This document shows, piece after piece, positions 35,044 through 43,419 of a DNA stretch of 64,000 nt; position 1 is the first letter of the stretch, and each line of letters starts with the position of its first letter. The stretch lies in assembly GCF_900111675.1 (NCBI RefSeq), contig NZ_FOHO01000002.1:248001-312000 (forward strand). The letters run 5' to 3'. The notes below the pieces were generated by a model. That model was not told the origin of the DNA and did no database searches. It saw only the letters and a program-made list of their open reading frames with translations. The position numbers and the translations under genes were made by a program. Source of the stretch: Paracoccus homiensis. Lineage in GTDB: Bacteria > Pseudomonadota > Alphaproteobacteria > Rhodobacterales > Rhodobacteraceae.

Positions 35044-36377
35044 GCGGGTTGTCCTTCTGCCCCCTGCCAGCGCGGCAGGCGGGCATCCAGCGTGGTTCCA
35101 TTCGGTGTCGAAGACAAGCCAAGGCTGCCCCCCAGCGCCGTGATCCGTTCGCGCATTCCGGTCAGCCCGGTGCCTTCGCGGTGGTCGGCGGCCATGCCCT
35201 GTCCGTCATCGGCAAGGATCATGCGCCAATCCGCCGGATCGGTCCAGAGACGGATCGTCACGCCCCGCGCGCCCGAATGCCGCAGTGCATTGGTCGTGCC
35301 CTCTTGCAGGATGCGGAACAGGGTCAGGGCCGTGGCCTCGTCGGGTTCGGGCAGACCCGGCATCAGATCCAGTTCGAACCGGACATGACCGAACCGGCGC
35401 TGCAGATCCTCGACATAATCGGTCAGCACGCCTGCCAGCGGCAATTGCCCGATGGCCACGGGGCGCAGGTCGTCCAGCAGGGCGCGGTTCACGCGGGCGA
35501 TTTCCTCGGCGATGGTGGAAATGGCGATCGCGTGGTCACGGATCGCCTGCGATGGCGCCGCCTCGTGCAGGGCATCCGCCTCGACCCGCAGGCCGAACAG
35601 ACAGGGCCCCATCTCGTCATGCAGATCTCGGGCGATGGATTTGCGTTCGGCATCCGCGCGCCCGATCACCTGCCGTTGCAGATGCGCGGTCTGTGCCTGT
35701 GCCTGCTGCAACGCGGCCGCCAGTTCATCGACGCCATCGGCAACCGGCGACAGGTCCGGCTGGGCAATGGGCCCGACCCGCGCGGACAAATCGCCCCGGC
35801 GCAGATCGCCCAGCCGTGCCGCGATCAGCGCCACGGGCCGCAGCGCCCGCCGCGTCGCCAGCCAGATCAGCGCCGTCTGCGCCACCGCCGCGAAGGCCGC
35901 CAGCCCCAGCATGGCACGGAGACTGCGCCAGGCCGCCGCGATCTCGGCCCCCGGATCGGTCCCGATATAGACGAAACCGCGCAGCCGCCCCTGCAGCGAC
36001 ACCGGCAGGCGGGTTTCCAGTGGCGCGGGTGCGACCAGTGCCGCGAACCAGGCGGGGGCGGGGTCATAGGTCTCGGGCGGGGCGACGGGCTGACGCACGG
36101 TGCCGTCGCGCGGGTCCAGCACCCCGATCCGGGTATGGCGCGGCGGCACCAGCCGGTCAGGCAGCAGCGCCATCACCCGATCGGGCGGCACCGCGCCCTG
36201 CATCGTGCCGACCGTCGCCAGAACCAGCGACCGCGCCGTCTGTGCCGCCAGCCGGCTTTCGGCCGCGATTTCACCGCGCAGCCCATTGACCCGCACCACC
36301 GCCAGCGCCGCAAACAGCGCCAGCTGCACCGCAAGGATCACCAGAAGAAGGCGCGAGGTCAGGCCGAAACGGGTCAT
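35040..36377 (-). CDS. Membrane sensor histidine kinase (NarX/HisKA_3 type)
   Basis: A 445-residue sensor. TM1 spans about residues 8-30, a periplasmic domain of about 125 residues follows (31-154), TM2 covers 155-175, then a HAMP linker. The phospho-acceptor His253 lies in ERKSIARDLHDEMGPCLFGL, the HisKA_3 motif of NarX/DegS kinases, and the ATPase has RILQEGTTNALRHSGA and DDGQGM with GTGLTGMRERI. The AUG at MTRFGLTSRLLLVILAVQLA gives a proper TM1; the longer frame upstream does not. It heads a chain of overlapping genes (regulator, DUF2478, TusA, MbfA). The periplasmic domain matches no sensor type that I can name. Confidence 0.9.
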   Translation of the reverse strand: MTRFGLTSRLLLVILAVQLALFAALAVVRVNGLRGEIAAESRLAAQTARSLVLATVGTMQGAVPPDRVMALLPDRLVPPRHTRIGVLDPRDGTVRQPVAPPETYDPAPAWFAALVAPAPLETRLPVSLQGRLRGFVYIGTDPGAEIAAAWRSLRAMLGLAAFAAVAQTALIWLATRRALRPVALIAARLGDLRRGDLSARVGPIAQPDLSPVADGVDELAAALQQAQAQTAHLQRQVIGRADAERKSIARDLHDEMGPCLFGLRVEADALHEAAPSQAIRDHAIAISTIAEEIARVNRALLDDLRPVAIGQLPLAGVLTDYVEDLQRRFGHVRFELDLMPGLPEPDEATALTLFRILQEGTTNALRHSGARGVTIRLWTDPADWRMILADDGQGMAADHREGTGLTGMRERITALGGSLGLSSTPNGTTLDARLPRWQGAEGQPA

Positions 36378-36486
36378 GGCACGCAGATTGGCGCAACCCG
36401 GCATCCGGGTAAACGGGCGACTGCGTTGAAACGAATCGGTTTGGCCCGCAAGCTTGTGGTGTGATCTGGTTTCAAGGGGATATGTC

Positions 36487-36852
36487 ATGCTTCGAACGAC
36501 CGCAGTTCTGGCCGTGCTGTGCGGCCTTCCGGCCCTGCCCGCCGCCGCGCAAGGGTGCCAATCCGTCACCCTGCCCGCGAACTTCACCACCGGCGACATC
36601 AAGGGTACCGCCCCGGCCGACGGGATGGTCTGTTACGACATCAAGCTGCCGCGCGGACAGAATATCAGCATCGAGGTCGCCAGCGGGCGCAACATCATCT
36701 TCACCGGCCCCGGCTGGGACGCGCGCAGCGACCGGATCTTTGTCGGCGATCTTCCCGGTCGGCTGAAAATCAGCGTCGGGCAGCTGATGCGCGCGGCACA
36801 GCCAGAGCCCTTCGCCATCCGCCTGCGATTCGAGGATGCGGGGAACGGCTAG
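36487..36852 (+). CDS. Small secreted protein of unknown function
   Basis: A 121-residue protein with a signal peptide (MLRTTAVLAVLCGLPALPAAA, cleavage near residue 21) and a short beta-rich mature part: VTLPANFTTGDIKGTAPADG, MVCYDIKLPRGQNISIEVAS and FTGPGWDARSDRIFVGDLPG. The pattern loosely resembles a C-terminal pre-peptidase (PPC-like) beta-sandwich that interacts with sugars or proteins, but I do not recognise a family. AAGGGGA sits six bases before the AUG. It is divergent from the sensor kinase, and the fRMsr gene follows after 54 bases. Confidence 0.7.
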   Translation: MLRTTAVLAVLCGLPALPAAAQGCQSVTLPANFTTGDIKGTAPADGMVCYDIKLPRGQNISIEVASGRNIIFTGPGWDARSDRIFVGDLPGRLKISVGQLMRAAQPEPFAIRLRFEDAGNG

Positions 36853-36906
36853 ACCGCGCGATCTGGCCCCTTTTCGCCGCGCGTGGCCTGACATAGATAG
36901 ATCGGC

Positions 36907-37359
36907 ATGACCGATTATACCGATATCGCTGCGCGCATCCGCGCCCTGACCGAAGGCGAAACCGACGAGGTTGCGCTGATGGCGACCATCGCCTGCGAAC
37001 TGCACCATTCGGACGACAGGTTCGACTGGACCGGCTTTTACCGCGTGACCGCCCCCGAGCTGTTGAAGATCGGGCCCTATCAGGGCGGGCATGGCTGTCT
37101 GGTGATCCCGTTCTCGCGCGGCGTCTGTGGGGCCGCGGCGCGGACCGGTCAGGTGCAGCTGGTTGCCGATGTCGATGCCTTTCCCGGCCATATCGCCTGC
37201 GCCAGCTCGACCCGGTCGGAAATCGTGCTGCCTGTATTTGGCAAGGGCGGCCGTTTGATCGGCGTACTGGACATCGACAGCGACCGCCCCGATGCTTTCA
37301 ATGAGGCCGACGCGGCCGCATTGAAGGATATTCTGGATGACGCATTCGGACAGCTTTGA
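36907..37359 (+). CDS. Free methionine-(R)-sulfoxide reductase (GAF fold, fRMsr)
   Basis: A 150-residue GAF-domain enzyme that reduces free methionine-R-sulfoxide. The active-site cysteines line up with those of the Escherichia coli enzyme: Cys64 in GGHGCLVIPF, Cys74 in SRGVCGAAARTG and Cys98 in HIACASSTRSEIVLP, all 20 residues lower than in E. coli. The core GFYRVTAPELLKIGPYQGG is also typical. It overlaps the GFA-family gene by 23 bases and probably heads a small operon with that gene, a LysE-type exporter and a pseudouridine synthase. Methionine-sulfoxide repair is the expected role. Confidence 0.92.
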   Translation: MTDYTDIAARIRALTEGETDEVALMATIACELHHSDDRFDWTGFYRVTAPELLKIGPYQGGHGCLVIPFSRGVCGAAARTGQVQLVADVDAFPGHIACASSTRSEIVLPVFGKGGRLIGVLDIDSDRPDAFNEADAAALKDILDDAFGQL

Positions 37360-37729
37360 GGCAACGGGCACCTGCCTGTGTGGCGGCGTGACCTTTACCG
37401 GGCGCATCCCGGGTGACGCGGTGACCGCCTGTCATTGCGGCCAGTGCCGCCGCTGGTCGGGGCATGTCTGGGCCTCGTTCCACCTGGAAGAGCCGCAGGT
37501 TTCCGGCGACAGCCTACGCTGGTATGCCTCGTCCGATCAGGCCGAGCGGGGCTTTTGCGCGACCTGCGGCAGCTCGCTGTTCTGGCGGCCCAAGGGGCGG
37601 CGCACGCTTTCGGTATCGCCCGGGGCGCTGGACAATCCGACGCAACTGCGGCTTCGTAGCCATATCTTCACGGCGGACAAGGGCGACTATTACGCGCTGA
37701 CCGATGATCTGCCTTCACAGGAGCAGTAG
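37337..37729 (+). CDS. GFA family (glutathione-dependent formaldehyde-activating-like) protein
   Basis: A 130-residue zinc-binding protein of the GFA/Gfa-like beta-tent fold. The cysteine pairs are in GTCLCGGVTF (residues 12-15), ACHCGQCRRWSG and FCATCGSSLFWRPKG. Related proteins from Paracoccus bind S-hydroxymethylglutathione, but most family members have unknown ligands. It starts 23 bases inside the fRMsr gene, an unusually long overlap; a later start would lose the first cysteine pair. The LysE-type gene begins six bases after its stop. Confidence 0.88.
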   Translation: MTHSDSFEATGTCLCGGVTFTGRIPGDAVTACHCGQCRRWSGHVWASFHLEEPQVSGDSLRWYASSDQAERGFCATCGSSLFWRPKGRRTLSVSPGALDNPTQLRLRSHIFTADKGDYYALTDDLPSQEQ

Positions 37730-37735
37730 GACCCG

Positions 37736-38362
37736 ATGATCTGGGACACCATCGCCAATATTCCCTCGGCGCAGTTGCTGGCCTTCCTTGCGGGCGGGCT
37801 GGTGCTGAACTTCGCACCCGGACAGGATGTGTTCTTCGCCAGTGCCTGCGGCATTCAGGGCGGCACGCGCGCCGGTATCCTGGCCGGCCTGGGCGTGGGT
37901 CTGGGGGTGCTGATGCATCTGACCATGGCCACCGTCGGCCTTGGCGCCGTCGTCGCCGCCCACCCCGAGGCGCTGCGTGCGATCAAATATGTCGGCGCGG
38001 CCTATCTGCTGTGGCTGGCCTATAAAAGCTGGACCGCAGGCCCCGTCGACCCAAGTGCGCGCGGCAGCGTGCGGCCCTGGAACATCATCCGCCGCGGCTT
38101 CATGTCGAATGCGCTTAACCCCAAGCCGGTGTTGTTCCTGCTGGCCTTCCTGCCGCAGTTCACCAATGCCGCCTGGGGACCGATCTGGCAGCAGATCCTT
38201 GGCCTTGGCCTGATTTTCGCCTTCACCGGCACGCTGGTCACGATGGGCTATGGCATCGTCGGCGGACTGGCCGGTCAGGTCATCGGCAAGCGTCTGGGTC
38301 TGGTCAACCGGATCGCGGCGGTGATGTTCGCAGGGCTTGCGATCCGCCTTGTCGCGAAATGA
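37736..38362 (+). CDS. LysE/RhtB family amino-acid exporter
   Basis: A 208-residue inner-membrane exporter with about six membrane segments. The family start GLVLNFAPGQDVFFASACGI near residue 25 contains the N/PGxD-type signature of LysE/RhtB proteins, and AIKYVGAAYLLWLAYKSW and GFMSNALNPKPVLFLLAFLP are further family blocks. Substrates are usually amino acids such as threonine, homoserine or branched-chain residues. It lies in a run of same-strand genes; its stop codon overlaps the pseudouridine-synthase start (ATGA). Confidence 0.9.
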   Translation: MIWDTIANIPSAQLLAFLAGGLVLNFAPGQDVFFASACGIQGGTRAGILAGLGVGLGVLMHLTMATVGLGAVVAAHPEALRAIKYVGAAYLLWLAYKSWTAGPVDPSARGSVRPWNIIRRGFMSNALNPKPVLFLLAFLPQFTNAAWGPIWQQILGLGLIFAFTGTLVTMGYGIVGGLAGQVIGKRLGLVNRIAAVMFAGLAIRLVAK

Positions 38363-39006
38363 GCTTTGTCTACGACCCGCCACAGGACGCGCCCCGGGTC
38401 ATCCATGCCGACCACGAGATTCTGGTGGTCAACAAACCTTCGGGGTTGCTGTCGGTGCCGGGGCGCGGCCCAGACAAGGCCGATTGCCTGATCGAACGCC
38501 TGCGCGGGGCCTTTCCGACGATCCTCCTGGTACATCGGCTGGATCAGGACACCTCTGGCGTGATGATCTTCGGCCTGACGCCGCATGCACAGCGCAGCCT
38601 GTCCAAGCAGTTCGAGGAACGGCGCACCAAGAAAGCCTATGTCGCGCGCGTCGCAGGTCGGTTGCAGCCCAAGACCGGGCGGGTCGATCTGCCACTGATC
38701 GTCGATTGGCCGAACCGGCCGCGCCAGAAGGTCGATCACGAAGCGGGCAAGCCCGCCGTGACCGATTGGCGAGTGATGAAGGCAGAAGATCACGAAACCC
38801 GCGTCCGCCTGTCGCCGGTGACCGGGCGCAGCCACCAGCTGCGTGTGCACATGGCCGAAAGCGGCCATCCGATCCTTGGCGACCCGTTATACGCGACGGG
38901 CTGGGCGGCAGACCATCCGCGCCTGATGCTGCATGCCGAAAGCCTGCGGGTGAAACATCCCGAAACCGGCATTCAGCAAAGCTTCAACGCACCGGTCCCG
39001 TTCTGA
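38359..39006 (+). CDS. RluA-family pseudouridine synthase
   Basis: A 215-residue RNA pseudouridine synthase of the RluA type. The catalytic aspartate is in VHRLDQDTSGVMIFGLTPHA near residue 60. KKAYVARVAG and TGRSHQLRVHMAESGHPILGDPLY are the other conserved blocks. No S4 RNA-binding domain is present and the size is on the small side, as in RluA itself. Which uridines are modified, in tRNA or 23S rRNA, cannot be said. It is coupled to the LysE-type gene and followed by a bidirectional terminator. Confidence 0.92.
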   Translation: MSFVYDPPQDAPRVIHADHEILVVNKPSGLLSVPGRGPDKADCLIERLRGAFPTILLVHRLDQDTSGVMIFGLTPHAQRSLSKQFEERRTKKAYVARVAGRLQPKTGRVDLPLIVDWPNRPRQKVDHEAGKPAVTDWRVMKAEDHETRVRLSPVTGRSHQLRVHMAESGHPILGDPLYATGWAADHPRLMLHAESLRVKHPETGIQQSFNAPVPF

Positions 39007-39016
39007 TCGCAAAAAG

Positions 39017-39070
39017 AAGCCGCCCTTCCCGGCCGACGGAGGGAGAGGTCGGCCAAGAAACGGGCGGCTT
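39017..39070. terminator. Nested bidirectional terminator
   Basis: The outer arms AAGCCGCCC and GGGCGGCTT enclose an inner hairpin (GGCCGAC/GTCGGCC). An A-rich run precedes and TTTT follows, so both the pseudouridine-synthase and otsA transcripts can end here. Confidence 0.75.
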
Positions 39071-39074
39071 TTCC

Positions 39075-39259
39075 AGGACACCCGGTGTCCCGGGCTGGGA
39101 GGAAATGGTGCGACAGCCGTGCCATCGCATGAGATCAGCTTACCCGGCAAAGGCGATCTCCTGGCAGCCTTTGCGACAATCGGGCGACCGACTGCGTCAC
39201 ATTGCCCGTTTTTTGCGCAGATCGGTCCCGCCCTGCCCGTCACGCTTGCGCCGGCGCGA
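39075..39259. other. Gap with no gene recognised between terminator and otsA end
   Basis: About 185 bases with no credible open frame. A run of six T (39209-39214) follows a weak stem CGGGC/GCCCG with an 18-base loop; it could be a second plus-strand terminator or the end of a small RNA, but nothing else supports a gene. Confidence 0.3.
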
Positions 39260-40603
39260 TCAGTTCAGCGCATCCAGATAGGTCGCGGACCACCAGCCGA
39301 TATCGTTTTCGATCACCCCTTGCAGCAGCGCCGAATGGCGTCGCCTGCGTTCATTCGGGGTCATGCGGATCGCGCAGGCCATCGCCTCGGCCAGTTCCCA
39401 TGTGTCATGGGGGTTGATGATCAGGGCATCCTCCATCGTCTCGGCCGCCCCGGCGAAACGCGACAGGATCAGCACGCCGGGATCAGACACGTCCTGCGCG
39501 GCGACGAATTCCTTGGCGACAAGGTTCATCCCGTCGGCCAGCGGCGTGACCAGTCCGATCCGCGCCTGACGATACAGCCCCGCCAGAACCTTGCGCGGCA
39601 GCGGTCGGTGGATAAAGCGGATCGGCGTCCAGTTCACCGTGGCGAACTGGCCATTGATGCGGCCCGCCAGATGTTCGGTTTCCTCGCGGATATCGCGATA
39701 GGCCTCGACCTCTTCGCGTGTCGGCGGCGCGATCTGCAAAAACGAAATGCATTCATGCAGATCGGGGTTGTTTTCCAGCAGCAGTTGAAAGGCGCGAAAT
39801 CGGTGCGGGATGCCCTTGGAATAATCCAGACGATCGACACCGATCATGATCTCGGACCCGGTCAGGCTGCGCATCCGATCCTCGACCTGCGCATGGCGGG
39901 CCTCTTCGATGAAGGCGGCGGTATCAATCCCGATGGGAAAGACACCGGCACGGGTTTCCTGCCCGTTCAGGCAATAGCCCCCTTCGGCCAGGGGTTCGAT
40001 CCGGGCCAGTTGCCGCGCGCTTTCAACGAAATTCGACAGATCGCGTTCGGCCTGAAAGCCCAGCAGATCGTAATGCGACAGCCAGTCGAACATCTCATCC
40101 GGGTTGGGCAGCGTCGCCATATCCGACGGGCCGGGAAAGGGAATATGCAGGAAATGCCCGATCCGCGCCGTCACACCCCGGCTGCGCAATTCGGCGGCCA
40201 GCGGAAACAGGTGGTAATCCTGCACCCAGATGCGGTCGTCGGGGCGCAGATGCGGCACCAGCAGATCGGCGATGCGGGCATTGACGCGGCGATAACCCTC
40301 CAGTTCCTCGGGGTGGATATGCATCAGGTCGGGCCGGCCATGACAGACCGGCCACAGGACCGAATTGGAATAGCCCAGATAATAGGCCTCGTAATCGGTC
40401 GGCGTCAGATCGAACGAGGCGCGTTCGAAGGGCGCACCATCGTGAAAGACCAGCCGATCGGCCGGTTCCTCGGCCTGTTCGCCGGAAAAGCCGACCCACA
40501 GCCCGCCCGAGCTGCGCAGCGCATCCGCAAGCGCGACAACCAGCCCGCCCGACGGGTTGTCGCCCAAGGGCAATCGGTTCGAAACGGCAACCAATCTGGA
40601 CAT
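39260..40603 (-). CDS. otsA: Trehalose-6-phosphate synthase
   Basis: A 447-residue GT20 enzyme that makes trehalose 6-phosphate from UDP-glucose and glucose 6-phosphate. The start MSRLVAVSNRLPLGDNPSGG is the normal N-terminus, with the NRLP and GG donor/acceptor loops. IWVQDYHLFPLAAELR, IGHFLHIPFPG, GVDRLDYSKGIPHRFRAF and DGMNLVAKEFVAAQ are the remaining conserved blocks. Some alphaproteobacterial members use ADP- or GDP-glucose. It lies 11 bases after otsB on the same strand; together they make trehalose, an osmoprotectant, and may complement the betaine importer in salt stress. Confidence 0.95.
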   Translation of the reverse strand: MSRLVAVSNRLPLGDNPSGGLVVALADALRSSGGLWVGFSGEQAEEPADRLVFHDGAPFERASFDLTPTDYEAYYLGYSNSVLWPVCHGRPDLMHIHPEELEGYRRVNARIADLLVPHLRPDDRIWVQDYHLFPLAAELRSRGVTARIGHFLHIPFPGPSDMATLPNPDEMFDWLSHYDLLGFQAERDLSNFVESARQLARIEPLAEGGYCLNGQETRAGVFPIGIDTAAFIEEARHAQVEDRMRSLTGSEIMIGVDRLDYSKGIPHRFRAFQLLLENNPDLHECISFLQIAPPTREEVEAYRDIREETEHLAGRINGQFATVNWTPIRFIHRPLPRKVLAGLYRQARIGLVTPLADGMNLVAKEFVAAQDVSDPGVLILSRFAGAAETMEDALIINPHDTWELAEAMACAIRMTPNERRRRHSALLQGVIENDIGWWSATYLDALN

Positions 40604-40614
40604 GTTCCCCCCTG

Positions 40615-41328
40615 TTACCTTGCCAGCCACTGTGCCAATGCCGCCGGATCCGGCAGGCGATAGCGCGCGACACTGTCACCGTCGCCGATCTTGATGCCAA
40701 AGCCGCCGCGCGATTGCGCCGCCGCCATCGCGACCTCATCGGTCAGGTCGTCGCCGGCATAGACCGGCACCCGCCCCAGAAAGGGCTCGGACGCCAGCAG
40801 GCGCAGCAAGGCACGATCCTTGCCCGCATCCTTCGGGCGCAGTTCAAACGCCATCTTTGCAGGCTGGATCGCCAACATCGGATAGCCCGCCGCCAGTTCA
40901 TCCATCGCAGCCTGCGCCCATTCTGCCAGATCGGGGCGCGCCCGGTAATGCAGCACCACGCCATGCGGCTTTGGTTCGATCAGCACGCCATCATGCGCCG
41001 CGGCGATGTCCTGCGCCTGCTGATGCAGCGCGGGGATATCGATGCCCTCGCCCGCGGGCGGTTGGATCGGCTGCCCCGGCAGGGCAAGCTCGGCCCCGTG
41101 GCTGCCGGCGATGGCCCCCGGAAATTCGGGCAGGTAACGGCGCAGATCATCGACATTGCGCCCTGATATCAACGCGACCGCCCCCTGCAACCGCCGATGC
41201 AGCTGCGCCAGCAGGTCGGGCAAGGCGTCGGGAACAGTGATCGAATCCGGGGTCGGGGCAATTTCGACAAGGCAGCCGTCGAAATCAAGAAACAGGGCGG
41301 CATCTTCGGGCAGGTCAGGCGGGGTCAT
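40615..41328 (-). CDS. otsB: Trehalose-6-phosphate phosphatase
   Basis: A 237-residue HAD-superfamily phosphatase that releases trehalose from trehalose 6-phosphate. The nucleophile Asp15 and Asp17 are in LFLDFDGCLVEIAPTPDSI. ALISGRNVDDLRRYLP and PVYAGDDLTDEVAMAAAQSR are motif II and the metal-binding motif. Size and order match OtsB, and otsB precedes otsA here. No promoter is recognisable in the 139 bases between it and the cobO stop codon. Confidence 0.94.
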   Translation of the reverse strand: MTPPDLPEDAALFLDFDGCLVEIAPTPDSITVPDALPDLLAQLHRRLQGAVALISGRNVDDLRRYLPEFPGAIAGSHGAELALPGQPIQPPAGEGIDIPALHQQAQDIAAAHDGVLIEPKPHGVVLHYRARPDLAEWAQAAMDELAAGYPMLAIQPAKMAFELRPKDAGKDRALLRLLASEPFLGRVPVYAGDDLTDEVAMAAAQSRGGFGIKIGDGDSVARYRLPDPAALAQWLAR

Positions 41329-41467
41329 CGACTTTCTTGCGGTTGCATGGCCAGGGTTCAGGCCGCGCCACCATGCTGCGTGCCGCCGCCCGCCAAGACA
41401 ACACGCAAAGGCGATTTTCGTTCACGCCCGATCACGATTTCATAAACTGCCGGGAAAGCGGGCGACG

Positions 41468-42091
41468 TCAGAATTCGACGCCCGGTTGCGCCTTCACCCC
41501 GTCGCGGAACGGATGTTTCACCGCGCCCATTTCGGTCACCAGATCAGCCGCCTCGATCAACGCATCGGGCGCGTTGCGGCCGGTCAGGACGACATGGGTC
41601 ATGGCGGGCTTTTCCTCGGCCAGAAACTCCAGAACCTCGATCGGATCCAGAAGGCCAAGGCGGAAGGCGATGTTGATTTCATCCAGCAGGACCATGCGGT
41701 TGCGGTCGTCGCGGATCAAGTCGCGGGCCTTTGCCCAGCCCGCCGCCGCCGCCGCCAGATCGCGTTCCCGGTCCTGCGTTTCCCAGGTAAAGCCTTCGCC
41801 CATCATGTGAAACTGGCACAGATCGGCGAAATGCCGGGTCAGGATGCGCCTTTCGCCGGTATCCCATGTGCCCTTGATGAACTGCACCACGGCGCAGGGC
41901 ATGTCGTGACCGATGCAGCGCATGATCATGCCAAAGCCGCTGCTGGATTTGCCCTTGCCCGGACCGGTATGGACGATGATCAGGCCCTTTTCGCCCGTCT
42001 TGGTGGCCATCATCCGGTCGCGGGCGGCCTTGATTTTGGCCATCTTGGCGCTGTGGCGCGCGGCCTCTTCCGGGGTGATCGCTGCGCTCAT
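41468..42091 (-). CDS. cobO: Cob(I)yrinic acid a,c-diamide adenosyltransferase
   Basis: A 207-residue CobA/CobO-type enzyme that transfers adenosyl from ATP to cobalt in corrinoid biosynthesis. The P-loop is GPGKGKSSSGFGMIMRCIGH near residue 42, and VVQFIKGTWDTGER, RNRMVLLDEINIAFRLGLLD and VVLTGRNAPDALIEAADLVT follow. It is an isolated cobalamin gene: none of the other cob genes is in this window. It begins 12 bases after argC on the same strand, so the two are probably cotranscribed, an unexpected pairing of arginine and corrinoid synthesis. Confidence 0.95.
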   Translation of the reverse strand: MSAAITPEEAARHSAKMAKIKAARDRMMATKTGEKGLIIVHTGPGKGKSSSGFGMIMRCIGHDMPCAVVQFIKGTWDTGERRILTRHFADLCQFHMMGEGFTWETQDRERDLAAAAAGWAKARDLIRDDRNRMVLLDEINIAFRLGLLDPIEVLEFLAEEKPAMTHVVLTGRNAPDALIEAADLVTEMGAVKHPFRDGVKAQPGVEF

Positions 42092-42103
42092 CCCTGATCC
42101 CCC

Positions 42104-43021
42104 TTACAAGCCGGTGGTTTCGTCCAGTCCAAGCATGATGTTCATGTTCTGCACCGCCGCCCCGGACGCGCCCTTGCCCAGATTGTCCAGCACCGCGACG
42201 ATGGTGGCACAGCCGTTATCCTCGTCGCCCTGCACGCTGATTTCCAGCATGTTGCTGCCGTTCAGCACGGTCGGGACGATGCGGGCGCCGACCTGATCCA
42301 GATCCAGCACGCGGACAAAGTTCTGACCCTCGTAATGCGCGGCCAGCGCCTGTTGCAGATCGGCCATGCTGCGCCCCTCGCCCAGATGCAGCGGCAGCTG
42401 CACCGCCATGCCCTGCGCGAAATTCCCGACCGAGGGTGCAAAGACCGGCTGAAGGTTCAGCCCGCCATGCACCATGATTTCGGGAATATGCTTGTGTCTT
42501 TGGGTCAGGCCATAGACGAAATGCGCGGGCGCGTCGCCATCCTCGTATTCCGCCACCAGCGCCTTGCCGCCACCGGTATAGCCGCTGACCGCGTTGATCG
42601 ACAGCAGTTCATCAGGATCGACAAGGCCGGCCGCGACCAGCGGGGCCAGCATGGCGATCGCGCCGGTCGAATAGCAGCCGGGGTTGCTGACCAGCCGCGC
42701 CTCGGCGATCAGGTCGCGGTTGTCGCCGTTCAGTTCGGGAAAGCCAAAGACCCAGTCGTCATGCACCCGATGCGCGGTCGAGGCGTCGATCAGACGCACA
42801 TCCAGATCGCGCGACAGATCGACCGCCTCGCGGGCGGCATCGTCGGGCAGGCACAGGATGGCGATATCCGCCTCGGCAAAGGCGTCGCGCCGGGCGGCGG
42901 CATCCTTGCGGCGTTCGTGGTCGATCTGGATCAGGCGGATATCATCGCGCCGGGTCAGACGTTCGCGGATCTGAAGACCCGTCGTTCCTGCCTCGCCGTC
43001 GATGAAGATGCTGTATGCCAT
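42104..43021 (-). CDS. argC: N-acetyl-gamma-glutamyl-phosphate reductase, short (type 2) form
   Basis: A 305-residue enzyme of arginine biosynthesis, converting N-acetylglutamyl phosphate to the semialdehyde. The NADP-binding start [17 protein letters not shown] is at residues 6-22. The catalytic cysteine is Cys116 in [13 protein letters not shown]. The 305-residue length and the GEAGTTG start are typical of the shorter alphaproteobacterial ArgC subtype. It overlaps nothing upstream; cobO follows after 12 bases. Other arg genes are absent from the window. Confidence 0.94.
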   Translation of the reverse strand: MAYSIFIDGEAGTTGLQIRERLTRRDDIRLIQIDHERRKDAAARRDAFAEADIAILCLPDDAAREAVDLSRDLDVRLIDASTAHRVHDDWVFGFPELNGDNRDLIAEARLVSNPGCYSTGAIAMLAPLVAAGLVDPDELLSINAVSGYTGGGKALVAEYEDGDAPAHFVYGLTQRHKHIPEIMVHGGLNLQPVFAPSVGNFAQGMAVQLPLHLGEGRSMADLQQALAAHYEGQNFVRVLDLDQVGARIVPTVLNGSNMLEISVQGDEDNGCATIVAVLDNLGKGASGAAVQNMNIMLGLDETTGL

Positions 43022-43089
43022 GATCGAACCCCCATTTGGTCAAGGGGGTTATAGGACAAGCCCGCCCTGCCGACAATCGCGCAGGCCGT

Positions 43090-43419
43090 TCAGATGCCGC
43101 AAACCTCGGACCGGGTCAGGAACCGCTTTTCGCGCCCGTTGTCCAGGCTGAACATCCCGCCGCGCCCCGGCACCACATCGATGACCAGATCGGTATGTTT
43201 CCACGTCTCGTATTGACTGGCCGAGATGTAGAAGGGCGCGCCGCCGATCTCGCCGATCATCACGTCACGGTCGCTGACCTTGAAGTCGCCTTGCGGATAG
43301 CACATCGGACTGGACCCGTCGCAGCAGCCCCCCGACTGGTGAAACAGGACCGGCCCGTGATCGGCGGTGATGTCGGCGATCAGGTCCAGCGCCTCTGGCG
43401 TGGCGGTGACGGTGCTCAT
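43090..43419 (-). CDS. DUF779 family protein
   Basis: A 109-residue protein of DUF779. The family marks are HQSGGCCDGSSPMCYPQGDF near residues 27-46 and GAPFYISASQYETWKHTDLV, with clustered cysteines and a C-terminal RSEVCGI. In other genomes DUF779 genes are found beside acetaldehyde or other aldehyde dehydrogenase genes, which is true here at one remove: topoisomerase IB lies between. A metal or redox role is possible but unproven. Its AUG overlaps the topoisomerase stop by four bases. Confidence 0.88.
   Translation of the reverse strand: MSTVTATPEALDLIADITADHGPVLFHQSGGCCDGSSPMCYPQGDFKVSDRDVMIGEIGGAPFYISASQYETWKHTDLVIDVVPGRGGMFSLDNGREKRFLTRSEVCGI

Noticed and set aside
39181..39214. A small RNA ending at six T residues ahead of otsA
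   Set aside because: The stem is only five pairs with an 18-base loop, and no promoter or conserved structure is visible; kept only as a comment on the gap.
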